A stretch of 64,000 bases of DNA, taken from Prevotellaceae bacterium (GTDB lineage Bacteria > Bacteroidota > Bacteroidia > Bacteroidales > UBA932). Below are positions 1 to 8,581 of the stretch, piece by piece. The notes beneath the pieces were generated by a model, which was given only the letters and a program-made list of their open reading frames with translations, had not been told where the DNA came from and did not search any database. Position numbers and translations under genes: made by a program. Numbering within the stretch: the stretch's first letter is position 1; each line of letters opens with the position of its first letter. Location of the stretch: positions 1 through 64,000 of the forward strand of contig JAISFN010000091.1 of NCBI GenBank assembly GCA_031263585.1, in the 5' to 3' direction.

Positions 1-1
1 A

Positions 2-148
2 CCCCTGCCAAAGCGGTGGGTGGTAGAGCGTTCATTTGCATGGCTCGGCGACTTTAGGCGGCTGGCGAAAGACTGCGAACGCACGATAGAATCTTCCCAA
101 ACGATGGTTTATCTCGCTTTTATCGCGCTGATGATTAAATTTTTATAA
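2..148 (+). pseudogene. 3' end of an IS5-family transposase, cut by the window edge
   Basis: The first bases read as an open frame of 48 codons ending in TAA. The peptide contains [20 protein letters not shown] followed by a hydrophobic tail, the C-terminal signature of IS5-group DDE transposases, which carries the catalytic Glu in VVER. The body of the gene lies left of the window, so it cannot be judged whether the copy is intact. A TTAGACA-containing sequence just after the stop resembles the end of the related element at 29.5-30.3 kb. Family is fairly sure; activity is unknown. Confidence 0.75.
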
Positions 149-536
149 TGAAAATTTTTAGACAAACTCTTAGTCCATGCACATTGTACAAGGATAATTC
201 TGAGGAACTTATTTCCATGCATTGTTTTTCTTGATTTGATCTTTCCTGCCGATTCACCGTTTCGTGATCTGAATCCTGCCCTGCCTATCAGGTTTGAAGA
301 TGTTTTGAAAGCCGATAAATCATTTCCAAATTCAAATAGAATAGGCATTGCGAACACTTGTCTTATGTCAGGGGAGCTCTTTGATAACAATGGATTTGCC
401 AGATGGGAATTCAATAAATACTGGCGCTTTCCATAGCCGCATGGCAAACATCATGGTGCACTAATTGGTCACGAAGTTCATATAAATCCGAGGATGGCAT
501 CGTAAATTGCCGCTCTTTTATTATGTCGGATTCATT
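149..536. other. Intergenic stretch between two IS5-type elements
   Basis: This stretch holds short open frames on both strands, the longest being 66 codons on the plus strand at 236-436. None shows a recognisable domain, a good start context or the composition of a real gene. It is probably the decayed former target of the flanking insertion sequences. Nothing functional is recognised. Confidence 0.4.
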
Positions 537-1535
537 AGAGTTTATGTAAATTAGATTTTGTATTTCCACGGGTTCACTTTGATTCTTAAATTATGCAAAG
601 CAGCACATGTAGCAAAAATACGTTCCACAAAAGAGTTTGCCCTCAGCCAACATTCCTCTTTGACGATTCTCGTGAACTTGATACCTCCGACGGCATGTTC
701 TACCCTTACCCGGACACGGGAAATCTCTCTGTTAATTCTTTTATCTTCATCGGAAAGTTCCTTCCCTCTGCTTTTCCTGATGGGTTGTACTCTATTGACT
801 CCATCCGGCCTGTAGCTCTGATAGCCGGTATCCTGATACAAAGTGCTCGGATAAGGGAAAGAATACATCATATCCGCTATCTTCTTATCGCGCATTTTTC
901 CGCAAATAGTTTGGCTGACAAAAAGCACCAGACAGGATGCTGTGATTATCACAGCATTGTTAACCGTGTGCCGTTTCTTCTTTCCACTGTATTTTTCTTT
1001 CTGTTCATCGTAATCAACCGGACGGGGGGTTTCCCTTTCCGTCCCGTTATGAAGCAACACCGGAAGGGAATTACCTTGAGAAAGTTCGAACAAACATTGG
1101 GAAAGTTCTTTATCTGTTTGGGCAGGTACCAAGCCCATCGTTTCAAGGCTAAGCCGGAGAACATGATTCAGACAGTTTACGAAGGTATTGCAATGCTTTT
1201 GGTCCATACCAAAGAAAGCTGCATGATACTCTTGCAACGGATTATTCTTAAAATAGACAAGAATGAAGAAAAGACGTTCTTCCTCGCTGGGCAATGGGCT
1301 ATTCTTATAGATACAAAAACTCCTGCTTTGGCTGCGGCGCTTGCCGCTCATCTCATACTCGGAAAGATAATCATCATGTGCTGCTGCAAAATAGGGAAGC
1401 AACAACAAGAATTGAGGATGAGTAAAGCCTGTCAAGCTACGGAAACTCTTAAGATTATGTATATGATCTTTATATTGCATCGGACAAAGGTACGCCTATA
1501 CGCGATATATAGCAAATCTAATTTACATAAACTCT
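537..1535. mobile_element. Complete ISL2-group (IS5 family) insertion sequence
   Basis: The element is 999 bp. It is bounded by perfect 22-bp terminal inverted repeats at 537-558 and 1514-1535 and flanked by the direct repeat ATT at 534-536 and 1536-1538. A 3-bp target duplication is what the ISL2 group makes. It contains one transposase gene on the minus strand. Intact ends and target duplication suggest recent insertion, although the transposase carries a catalytic-site change. The right end abuts the -33 box of a Bacteroidota-type promoter at 1537-1566. Confidence 0.88.
551..1480 (-). CDS. IS5-family (ISL2 group) transposase, catalytic Asp changed to Asn
   Basis: A 309-residue DDE transposase. 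The N-terminal region (about residues 15-60) fits the HTH_Tnp_4 helix-turn-helix, and the DDE_Tnp_4 nuclease domain follows. YSGKKKRHTVNN (164-175), QDTGYQ (216-221, second Asp D217) and VRVEHAVGG (258-266, Glu E261) are visible. The first catalytic Asp normally sits in a DGTE motif; here the codons read CAT AAC GGG ACG GAA, giving HNGTE with Asn145. A single G-to-A transition from GAC would explain this. If the alignment is right the protein is probably catalytically dead despite a full-length frame. Confidence 0.85.
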   Translation of the reverse strand: MQYKDHIHNLKSFRSLTGFTHPQFLLLLPYFAAAHDDYLSEYEMSGKRRSQSRSFCIYKNSPLPSEEERLFFILVYFKNNPLQEYHAAFFGMDQKHCNTFVNCLNHVLRLSLETMGLVPAQTDKELSQCLFELSQGNSLPVLLHNGTERETPRPVDYDEQKEKYSGKKKRHTVNNAVIITASCLVLFVSQTICGKMRDKKIADMMYSFPYPSTLYQDTGYQSYRPDGVNRVQPIRKSRGKELSDEDKRINREISRVRVRVEHAVGGIKFTRIVKEECWLRANSFVERIFATCAALHNLRIKVNPWKYKI

Positions 1536-1536
1536 A

Positions 1537-1566
1537 TTGATTATACACATGAATATACTATCTTTG
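1537..1566 (+). promoter_or_regulatory. Bacteroidota-type promoter (TTG-N19-TATCTTTG)
   Basis: TTG at 1537-1539 lies 19 bp upstream of TATCTTTG at 1559-1566, matching the Bacteroidota -33/-7 consensus (TTG, then TAnnTTTG). The TTG directly touches the right end of the IS at 1535, so the insertion may have supplied or preserved the upstream box. A small hairpin (TAGGG...CCCTA) and an 11-codon open frame beginning near 1588 follow. The target may be the lipoprotein gene at 1984. Confidence 0.45.
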
Positions 1567-1983
1567 CATACATAAATACCACAATAATGTTTCATAAGAA
1601 TAGGGTTGAGGTTTTTCCCTAAAAGATACATATTCAAATTAAGCGTCGAGCTTCGCATCTTCTTTATAGGGGCGTATTGTGGTTTTTGTTTGAGGAATAA
1701 AAGGCTGTTTTTTTATCCGACTCGTTTATAAATCGCTGATTTTTACATAAATTTGTTTCGGGTTGGATCGAGCAGAGTTTCGCTCCACTCGCCCGGTCCG
1801 AACGCCGATACCATAATCGGTTGTCCTTTTTGCGCATAGCGTATTTTGTGCAGCTGTTGCGCGTATTTGAGAGTTATATGCAAGCGGCAAGAATGCGGGT
1901 GGACAAGGATGTAAAATTGAAGGTCCGTTAATACAAAAATAGTATAAACCTCCACACATAATGGACATAAAAAGGGAAAAGAA
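1567..1983. other. Leader or decayed region before the 474-residue lipoprotein
   Basis: This 417-bp stretch has no convincing gene. Minus-strand frames of 70-80 codons (1726-1968) lack a recognisable domain. A line of sequence near 1660-1735, with GGGCGTAT and ATCCGACTCG motifs, loosely resembles the stretch at 10140-10200, hinting at a shared decayed repeat. It may serve as a long leader for the downstream gene. Confidence 0.3.
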
Positions 1984-3408
1984 ATGAAAAAAATATTTGG
2001 TATTACATCGCTTGTCGTTTCAATAGCGTTCTTTGTTGTATTCTGCGGTTGCAGTGAAAACTACAAACGTTATAAAGAAGTAAAGGAAAAAATGAGTTAC
2101 GGCACAGACGATGCTCGTAATGAAATGGATATTTATTACAAAGACATTCCGGGAAAGTTAAGGGAATTACGTTCAAAAATCGACTCTATGACTATGCTCC
2201 CCAGTATTCCTCAATCCTCCGATTATTACTTTGTCGGTTATACCTACTATGAATGGGCGGCAGACTTGTTCGATGAGTTCGGCGACTATAAGAATTCAAA
2301 GAAATTGGCTAAAAAAGCACGTTACCTTGCAGCCGTTTATTTCTACGAAAAAAATGGTGCTGTAAAAAAGGATGTTATAAAAAGAGGGAGCATGGATGCT
2401 TATCTAAACAGGGCTTATCGTCTCATGTTGAAAGCAGGCGAATATAAAGATGCTCCTGATAAAGCAATCGCATATTCTGCAATTATGTTAAAAAACACAC
2501 TTGATTTAGTTGTTAAAAATGGATACTACGGAAGGATATCAGTACTTTTTCGATCACTTGATGAAAAATCGAAAGAAATAAATGCTCATTTAATATATCA
2601 ATTAGTTGAGCCTAACTTCGCTGCAGAAAGCTGGAGTTACAAATCCCGTGTAAGAGACTTCTCTTACCTCCAAATGATTAAAGAATATCTACCTGTTTCA
2701 GATACGATACGCGAAAAAATGTATCGTGCAGCTATGGATATATTGAACTCTGATGGATTTTGGAAAGAAAAAACTTATTTTGAATTACAAGCAAATATAT
2801 TCGACTATTTCGGCGACTATAAAGATTCCAGGCAATGGCTTACAGCAAATATATTCGACTATCTCGGCGACTACAAAGATTCCAAGCAATGGCCTACACG
2901 TATCAAAGAGGCTAATAATTTTCCTATTTTAAGCGAAGAAAAATATGCCGCAAAAGCTGGCCAAACAGGTCGTGAAAAGCAAGCCCGAACGATTGTCATC
3001 GTGCTGTCTCACGATGGAATAGAGGACGAAAGTTCTATAAAATCAAATATAGAGATGAGCCTTGGCAAAAGACTGAAAGAGGAAACTAAAGGCAATATAT
3101 TTTTCACATATGAACCCGCAAAGGCCTGCGTTGTAATACACTACGAGAGAACTCATACATTTTATCGCACCTTTCAATATACCGGAGGGGTAACGGCTGA
3201 TTATTACCATACAAAAACGACTATGGAAATCAAAGCGGCAAATGGGAATGTATTGTGGAGTAAAACGATGAATAACAACATTAGGACGCCATTCAGTACA
3301 ATTGGAGGAGGTGCAAAGTATCGAAATATTTGTGCTCCTGCACCCGTCTATCATACTGAAGTATTAGAAATATTACAAAAGTATTTTGCAGAAATCGAAA
3401 ACAAGTAG
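1984..3408 (+). CDS. Lipoprotein with GDYKDS-type helical repeats
   Basis: The 474-residue product starts with a lipoprotein signal (MKKIFGITSLVV... to FCGC, Cys near 23), so it is probably anchored in an envelope membrane. Repeated helical units with the signature (L/F)GDYKDSxxW or GEYKDA occur at about 85-110, 145-170 and 260-310; such TPR-like units usually mediate protein contacts. Two adjacent copies at 2791-2898 are near-identical 18-residue duplications. The last third (about 330-474) looks like a separate globular domain, rich in beta strands, with a GGVTADYYHTKT stretch. I do not recognise a named family. The gene after it is a lipoprotein pseudogene in the same orientation. Confidence 0.75.
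   Translation: MKKIFGITSLVVSIAFFVVFCGCSENYKRYKEVKEKMSYGTDDARNEMDIYYKDIPGKLRELRSKIDSMTMLPSIPQSSDYYFVGYTYYEWAADLFDEFGDYKNSKKLAKKARYLAAVYFYEKNGAVKKDVIKRGSMDAYLNRAYRLMLKAGEYKDAPDKAIAYSAIMLKNTLDLVVKNGYYGRISVLFRSLDEKSKEINAHLIYQLVEPNFAAESWSYKSRVRDFSYLQMIKEYLPVSDTIREKMYRAAMDILNSDGFWKEKTYFELQANIFDYFGDYKDSRQWLTANIFDYLGDYKDSKQWPTRIKEANNFPILSEEKYAAKAGQTGREKQARTIVIVLSHDGIEDESSIKSNIEMSLGKRLKEETKGNIFFTYEPAKACVVIHYERTHTFYRTFQYTGGVTADYYHTKTTMEIKAANGNVLWSKTMNNNIRTPFSTIGGGAKYRNICAPAPVYHTEVLEILQKYFAEIENK
2791..2898 (+). repeat. Tandem 54-bp in-frame duplication
   Basis: Two copies, 2791-2844 and 2845-2898, differ at four positions. Each encodes 18 residues of the form ANIFDY(F/L)GDYKDS(R/K)QW(L/P)T. Because 54 is a multiple of three the frame is kept. 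This is a recent repeat expansion inside the lipoprotein gene. Confidence 0.9.
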
Positions 3409-3710
3409 TGGCGTATATTAAAAGATAAAGATAATGAGTAATAACGAACGAGAAATAAAAATGCCAGCGCGCAACCGGCATGTCTATTGCACAACCAAAG
3501 GTTTGTCGCAATGGCGGTAGTCCCCCTGCGGAAGGCGTAGTGAGGATTTGAATGTTCCTGCCCGCATAACCGATAGTGAAAGCCGCTATTTCGCCAAGCT
3601 GCAGGGACGTTATCTGCCAGCATACAACATGGTGGATAATGCCTTGAAAAATTCAACGTTAATTAATAAAAGTATAAACCGTTCCGCAAAGAGTATAAAA
3701 AAAGTAGACT
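3409..3710. other. Decayed coding-like stretch
   Basis: An open frame from about 3525 to 3723 on the plus strand reads as coding-like peptide (ITDSESRYFAKLQGRYLPAY) but has no start codon and runs into the next pseudogene start. It may be a gene stub. No family is recognised. Confidence 0.3.
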
Positions 3711-4614
3711 ATGAAACATCTTGAATCAAAGAAAATTTTAGTCGGATTGGCTTTGTATCAATCATGTGTACATTTATCGGTTGCGGCGGCGCAAGCGTTG
3801 AAGAAATCGTAAAAAAAGTATGGCGCTTATGGAAGTCCGAGTGTTGATAAGGCAAAACTGAGGATTGCGAATTTTTCCGTGGGTAAAAAAGGCGCCATTA
3901 TCGAAATTGTGAGCGATAATCCCGAACTGAACGGCAGCGGCGCCAATATGAATTTACTTTCGGAGCGTTTCATTGTGTTTGACACTGAAAATCCTGCACG
4001 GACATTAGATGTTCAGGCTCAAACCGAGCCGATTTTGCATAATGACGAGGTTGTGGGTTATATTTCTTGGCTGATATTGCAAGAACCGAAAGCAAAGGTT
4101 GTATTAGTCGGATTTAAATGCATCACAGTCGCCGAATCAGTCGAATTTGAAACAAGCCCTTTGTTTTTCACTGTGCCACTTGATGCATTATATGCAAGAA
4201 CCCTAATAGCAGGAGCGGTATATGGGGAGTGCGCGGCGTACAAAAATCTGGAAAGGATGAACTTTTTTCGAGTGAACATACCGAAAAATTTGCCATAAGG
4301 ACAGGCCAATTGACGCATAACGGCAAGAAATACAGCTTTCGAATAGGAAAAGTATCAAAAGAAACAGACGGAACAACCCGAATTTATTTTGTTGTTCCCG
4401 CTTTCGCTGAAGAATACGGGAAAGGAGAGAACGGCAAAATTCCTTTTGATACTGAAATTTTTGTTGGCGATAATCGGATAACTTTGGAAAAGTGCATAAA
4501 TTTTTTTACAACACTTATACCACAACCGTAGCGCCTGATAAAATTATTATCCGAAACGACAATGGCGAAATACTCGTTTTTGATGGTAAAACAAAGTCAG
4601 TAATAAAAGAATAA
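3711..4614 (+). pseudogene. Lipoprotein gene broken by four single-base indels
   Basis: The ATG at 3711 opens a signal sequence that can be followed only by changing frame. After KKILVGLAL a missing G moves it into VSIMCTFIGCGG, a good lipobox. An extra A in the A7 run near 3812-3818 then hides VKKYGAYGSPSVDKAKLRI. A missing A near 4241-4245 moves it into KKSGKDELFSSEHTEKF. A missing T in the T7 run near 4508 moves it into YNTYTTTVAPDKIIIRNDNG, which ends at TAA 4612-4614. Restoring each base gives one lipoprotein of roughly 300 residues. The central part is an intact open frame of about 140 codons (3879-4298). The function is unknown. Confidence 0.7.
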
Positions 4615-5053
4615 AATATGAGTATAACCACTCCGCAAACTATCCTGTTTATCAAAAAAGGAAAACGTAAATAAATGTTAGAAATGCCGACGTACAACTG
4701 GCGGACAGAGCAGTTAAACAAAAAAAGAGGTCTATCGAATTTTTTACTGCAAAGGGCTCAACAGTTTTTACAAAGAACACAAAGTTTTGAATATAACCAA
4801 ATTTCCTTTATGAGCACAGTGATTGCTTTGCGTTCATTATGATTAAAAATGTAAAATTTAAACAGATTCTTAGTAAATTTGAAAACAATTCTCACATATT
4901 CTATAATTTCCTCATTAGCTAATTTAGGTTTCGCAATACACTGTACGTATATTGCATTTTATAATTAGTTTTTGATTATCAATATATTAGTAAAAATAAA
5001 ATCATCCATTTATTATAACTATGGTTAATAAATTATAATTTTTTTTAAATAAA
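4615..5053. other. AT-rich intergenic stretch with dispersed repeats
   Basis: No gene is seen. The stretch contains a degenerate relative of the 'CACAAAG' repeat near 4745-4795, and copy 1 of a 78-bp repeat whose second copy is at 17811-17887. Confidence 0.5.
4874..4952 (+). repeat. Dispersed 78-bp repeat, copy 1
   Basis: This AT-rich segment (TTTGAAAA.AATTCTCACAT ... CTCATTAGCTAATTTA) is about 85 percent identical by eye to 17811-17887 in the same orientation. Both copies are intergenic and neither is near a recognisable IS end. Confidence 0.7.
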
Positions 5054-5085
5054 TTGCTATTCTTCTATTTTATTAACTATATTTG
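5054..5085 (+). promoter_or_regulatory. Promoter of the metal-handling operon
   Basis: TTG at 5054-5056 and TATATTTG at 5078-5085, with 21 bp between them, match the Bacteroidota -33/-7 consensus. The -7 box ends 17 bp before the ATG at 5103, so the untranslated leader would be only about a dozen bases. Confidence 0.6.
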
Positions 5086-5102
5086 GGAGCGTAATAAAAG
5101 CA

Positions 5103-5543
5103 ATGACTGTACGAAAAATCATATCCCCTTTTTTAATATTGTTGTATTTATCGGCAGTAATAGGGCTTGGTTTTTATTATTGCCATTGCGAACGTTCGGA
5201 GCGCCTTGTTTTATTAACATACGAACACTGCGATTGCGCTCACAAATCTCATTCCCATAACAATACCTGTGAAAAATCAGCTTGTGAACATTCTGCCGAA
5301 GGATGTGACACAGGCGATGCTTGTTGCCAGGTAGTTTATAAGTCGATAAAAATTGATCAGGAAAATTCCGTTCAAAAGGCGAAGAATACAGCATCGCCCT
5401 TATTTTTAATTACTGCAGTTTTACCACCGTTAATTGATGTGCTAAACGAAAACGATGCAAATAATTCGTTCGATTTTAATAAAGCGCCGCCCGAAAGTTT
5501 AAAAACCCCGCTCATCTACCAAAATTGTCAGTTAAGATTATGA
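5103..5543 (+). CDS. HYC_CC_PP family small membrane or exported protein
   Basis: A 146-residue protein with an N-terminal hydrophobic segment (about residues 5-27). A Cys/His-rich stretch follows: YYCHCERS near 25-32, HCDCAHKSHSHNNTC, SACEHSAEGC and DACC (about 73-76). The C-terminal part contains LPPL and APPE. The Cys motif after the TM segment, the CC pair and the PP motif match the Bacteroidota HYC_CC_PP family, though the first His is Tyr here. The Cys/His density suggests a metal site (inference). It is the first gene of a probable operon with a TonB-dependent receptor 156 bp downstream and an HMA-domain protein after it. Confidence 0.7.
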   Translation: MTVRKIISPFLILLYLSAVIGLGFYYCHCERSERLVLLTYEHCDCAHKSHSHNNTCEKSACEHSAEGCDTGDACCQVVYKSIKIDQENSVQKAKNTASPLFLITAVLPPLIDVLNENDANNSFDFNKAPPESLKTPLIYQNCQLRL

Positions 5544-5698
5544 TTTTGTAATCTTACACGTTTATTCTATATACTTGAGATAAGCGTGTAAGTAATTGCT
5601 GTTTATTGTAAAACAAAGCCGTATTTTACAATAAGCTGAATGATAATTGAATATCAACGAAATAAATTATAAAATCAAAAAAATAATTGATAATTTTA

Positions 5699-8005
5699 AT
5701 GAAGCGATATATTCTTAGCACAATAATCCTGTTATTTATTTTTAATGCAAATGGTTTATTTGCGCAAAACCGCACTATAAAAGGTATAGTTTACGGCATT
5801 GGCGCTGATGGAAAGAAAACCGAATTGCCATTGGCCAGTATTTTTTGGGCAGAACTGAATCAAGGGAAATCAGCCGATAATAAAGGCCGGTTCTCTATCA
5901 ATGTACCTGCTAATACAAAAGACCTGCGACTGGTAGCTTCGTACATAGGTTATCAGAATGATACACTCACAATAATTGAGGATGCCCAAGAGGTCGAATT
6001 TGTTTTGCTTGAAGGGATGATGCTTGCCGAGGCTGTTGTTACTCACCATCAGCGCGGAAGCTACATATCAAAACTGGCTCCCCGGCTTACCGAAATAATA
6101 TCCAAGGCTGGTTTACAAAAAATGGCCTGCTGTAATTTGGCCGAAAGTTTTGAAAACAGCGCCACGGTAACAGTCGGGTTTACCGATGCCGTTTCAGGGG
6201 CAAAACAAATACAAATGTTGGGTTTATCGGGCATTTACACACAAATGCTGGACGAAAATATACCTACTTTAAGAGGGTTGGCCTCGACTTACGGATGGAG
6301 CTATACCCCAGGCACATGGATGGAAGCCATACAAGTATCGAAAGGTACATCATCGGTAATAAACGGGTACGAATCGACCACAGGCCAAATTAACCTTGAG
6401 TTCAAAAAGCCAAACAATACCGAAGATTTATTTATTAACTTGTACGGGGCAACCGATGCCCGCATGGAAGCCAATGTTACCGGAGCCGTAAAGGTAGCCG
6501 ATAAGCTATGGACGGGTTTATTGGTACACGGATCGATAGACCCGAGAGAGCATGACAGTAACGATGACTACTTTATGGATATACCCAAAACAAAACTGTT
6601 TAACATATACAACCGGTGGGTGTATGAAAATCCTGAAAAACAGGTAGAATCGCGTACCGGTTTCAAATTTTTATACGAAACCCGCGACGGCGGACAAGTC
6701 AAAAATCCGCACAATCCGGGTTCGGGTGGTAATCCACTTGCAATGGGGCCGCGTTATACCACCAACATTGTAAATAAAAACTTCAACGTATATAATAAAA
6801 CCGGATTTGCCATCGGTAATAAGGAAGGTAAAAGTATCGGTTTGATAAACAGCTTTACTTATCACGAACAAAACTCAGAATTTGGAGCAAAAGCGTACGA
6901 CGGGAAGCAATTATCATACTACGGTAATGCTTTGCTGTCCTCTTATTTCGGAACCACAACACACAGTTATACCGTGGGCGCTAGTTTTGCTTACGACCAG
7001 TACGACGATTTTTATAGCGATACATTAAACGTCAACGGGCCTGCAATACCTCGTACCGGTATGTACCGGCAAGAAATAGTTCCCGGAGCATTTGCTCAGT
7101 ATACATATTCATATCTAGAGAAATTCATGTTTATAGTTGGGTTCCGCGGCGATTACAACAGCCGTTACAGTACGCTACTTACACCCCGCGCCAATGTTAA
7201 ATACAGTATTACCGAGGATATTGTATTCCGTGCTTCGGCAGGTCGCGGATACCGTTCACCCAATGTTATTGCCGAAAATATCGGGCTGATGGCCTCGTCG
7301 CGCCATTACAACATTGGCTCGATTGAAGCCCTCGATATTGAAAAAGCCTGGAACTACGGCGCCAGTATGATGTTTTACATCCCCTTGTACGAAGATCACA
7401 AAATGTCGATTGGGGTTGATTATTACCGTACCAATTTCGATAACCAGGTTATTGTGGATATGGAATATCAAGCCGAGCAAGGGCAGAGACAGATTTATTT
7501 TTATAACTTGAAAGGTAAGTCGTATGCCAATGCATGGCAAATTGATGCAAACCTGACACCGTTTAAAGGGTTTGATATTTATGCCGCTTTCCGTGTTAAC
7601 GATACAAAAATTACCTATAGTAAAGACGGGCGGGAGTATAAGGTTGACAAACCCTTGATGAGCCAGTATCGCGGATTATTGAACCTGTCGTACGCTACCG
7701 ATTTCGAGAAATGGAAGTTCGATATAACCGCGCAAATCAACGGCCCTACACGTTTACCCGACGGGTACAATACCAATAATAAATCATCGTCATTCCCGTT
7801 ATTCTTTGCACAAGTTACCAAGAAAACCAGGCGTTTGGATATTTATGTGGGTTGCGAAAATATTTTTAATTACAAACAAAAAGATCCGATTGTTGACTAT
7901 AGCAATCCGTTTGGTAAGGATTTCGATTCGTCGCGTATCTGGGGCCCGTTAATGGGATTTAAAGCTTATGCCGGGATACGTTTACGTATAGGCGAAATAA
8001 AATAA
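5699..8005 (+). CDS. TonB-dependent outer-membrane receptor
   Basis: A 768-residue receptor with signal peptide (MKRYILSTIILLFIFNANG, cleaved near FAQ). A carboxypeptidase-regulatory-like domain spans about 25-110 (RTIKGIVYG ... LPLASIFW), and a plug domain about 115-235 (LAESFENSATVTVG, QIQMLGLSGIYTQMLDE, GTSSVINGYESTTGQINLE). The rest is a 22-strand-type barrel rich in aromatic strand ends. The ATG at 5699 was chosen over a TTG at 5687 because the signal peptide begins there. It would import a substrate through the outer membrane using TonB energy. The neighbours (Cys-rich HYC_CC_PP protein before, HMA protein after) suggest a metal such as copper or a metal complex, but the substrate cannot be read from the sequence. 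Confidence 0.9.
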   Translation: MKRYILSTIILLFIFNANGLFAQNRTIKGIVYGIGADGKKTELPLASIFWAELNQGKSADNKGRFSINVPANTKDLRLVASYIGYQNDTLTIIEDAQEVEFVLLEGMMLAEAVVTHHQRGSYISKLAPRLTEIISKAGLQKMACCNLAESFENSATVTVGFTDAVSGAKQIQMLGLSGIYTQMLDENIPTLRGLASTYGWSYTPGTWMEAIQVSKGTSSVINGYESTTGQINLEFKKPNNTEDLFINLYGATDARMEANVTGAVKVADKLWTGLLVHGSIDPREHDSNDDYFMDIPKTKLFNIYNRWVYENPEKQVESRTGFKFLYETRDGGQVKNPHNPGSGGNPLAMGPRYTTNIVNKNFNVYNKTGFAIGNKEGKSIGLINSFTYHEQNSEFGAKAYDGKQLSYYGNALLSSYFGTTTHSYTVGASFAYDQYDDFYSDTLNVNGPAIPRTGMYRQEIVPGAFAQYTYSYLEKFMFIVGFRGDYNSRYSTLLTPRANVKYSITEDIVFRASAGRGYRSPNVIAENIGLMASSRHYNIGSIEALDIEKAWNYGASMMFYIPLYEDHKMSIGVDYYRTNFDNQVIVDMEYQAEQGQRQIYFYNLKGKSYANAWQIDANLTPFKGFDIYAAFRVNDTKITYSKDGREYKVDKPLMSQYRGLLNLSYATDFEKWKFDITAQINGPTRLPDGYNTNNKSSSFPLFFAQVTKKTRRLDIYVGCENIFNYKQKDPIVDYSNPFGKDFDSSRIWGPLMGFKAYAGIRLRIGEIK

Positions 8006-8109
8006 TATCGGTAATAAAATCAGGCCATTAAACTACATATTTCATTTAGGCTTGATTTTTGCACTGAAATTCTATAAATTTAAAAATTATTTATTAAAAA
8101 ACTAAAATT

Positions 8110-8520
8110 ATGAAAATTATTAAATTAACGATTGTCGCCCTATGTATGGTTGTAGGTGCAAGTACTTTATCGGCTCAGGATAATAAGAAAGATAATAAGG
8201 AAGCCGATGTTACGTTTAAAACAAATATCGAATGCCACAATTGCGAGCAAAAGATTATGAAAAACATCCCCTTTGATAAAGGAGTTAAGGATGTTAAGGT
8301 AACATTGGATAAAAAAGAAGTTAAGATAACATACCGCACCGATAAAACGGACAAGGAAAAATTAAAAAAATCAATTGAAAAGTTAGGCTATACTGCCGAA
8401 GAAATTGATCCAACTCAAACAACTGCCGCATTAAGCGGTGCAAGCTGCTGTTCTTCGAAAACCGCCGATGCTGCAAAATCATGCGAAGGAGAGGCTAAAG
8501 CTTGCTGCGCAAAAAAATAA
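8110..8520 (+). CDS. Exported heavy-metal-associated (HMA) domain protein
   Basis: A 136-residue protein with a signal peptide (MKIIKLTIVALCMVVGASTLSAQ). One HMA/MerP-like ferredoxin-fold domain spans about 34-100, with the metal motif ECHNCEQK (CxxC). The tail is rich in Cys (GASCCSSK, SCEGEAKACCAKK). Such domains bind soft metals, classically Cu(I), Hg or Zn. It lies 104 bp behind the TonB receptor gene in the same direction and is followed by a terminator, so it is probably the last gene of the operon. A periplasmic metal carrier or sponge is the likely role (inference). Confidence 0.85.
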   Translation: MKIIKLTIVALCMVVGASTLSAQDNKKDNKEADVTFKTNIECHNCEQKIMKNIPFDKGVKDVKVTLDKKEVKITYRTDKTDKEKLKKSIEKLGYTAEEIDPTQTTAALSGASCCSSKTADAAKSCEGEAKACCAKK

Positions 8521-8545
8521 TAATAATTTGTTTTGAGTAATTACA

Positions 8546-8581
8546 AAAAAGGCTGTCTAAAAAATAAAGGCAGCCTCTTTG
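8546..8581 (+). terminator. Rho-independent terminator after the HMA gene
   Basis: AAAGGCTGTCT and AGGCAGCCTCTTT form a stem around an A-rich loop. It has the common Bacteroidota A-GGCTGTC...GGCAGCC-T form and lies 26 bp beyond the stop codon. Confidence 0.8.

Noticed and set aside
593-1540. A 315-codon plus-strand frame across the first IS
   Set aside because: It is the mirror frame of the transposase and shows no domain; transposase motifs and IS structure fix the minus strand as coding.
1726-1968. Small minus-strand gene of 70-80 codons
   Set aside because: The peptides show no recognised domain and overlap each other in two frames; there is no start context.
3711-4614. Programmed frameshifting in the lipoprotein gene
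   Set aside because: Four separate shifts in both directions would be needed and no slippery heptamer with a stimulatory structure is evident; decay or sequencing error is simpler.
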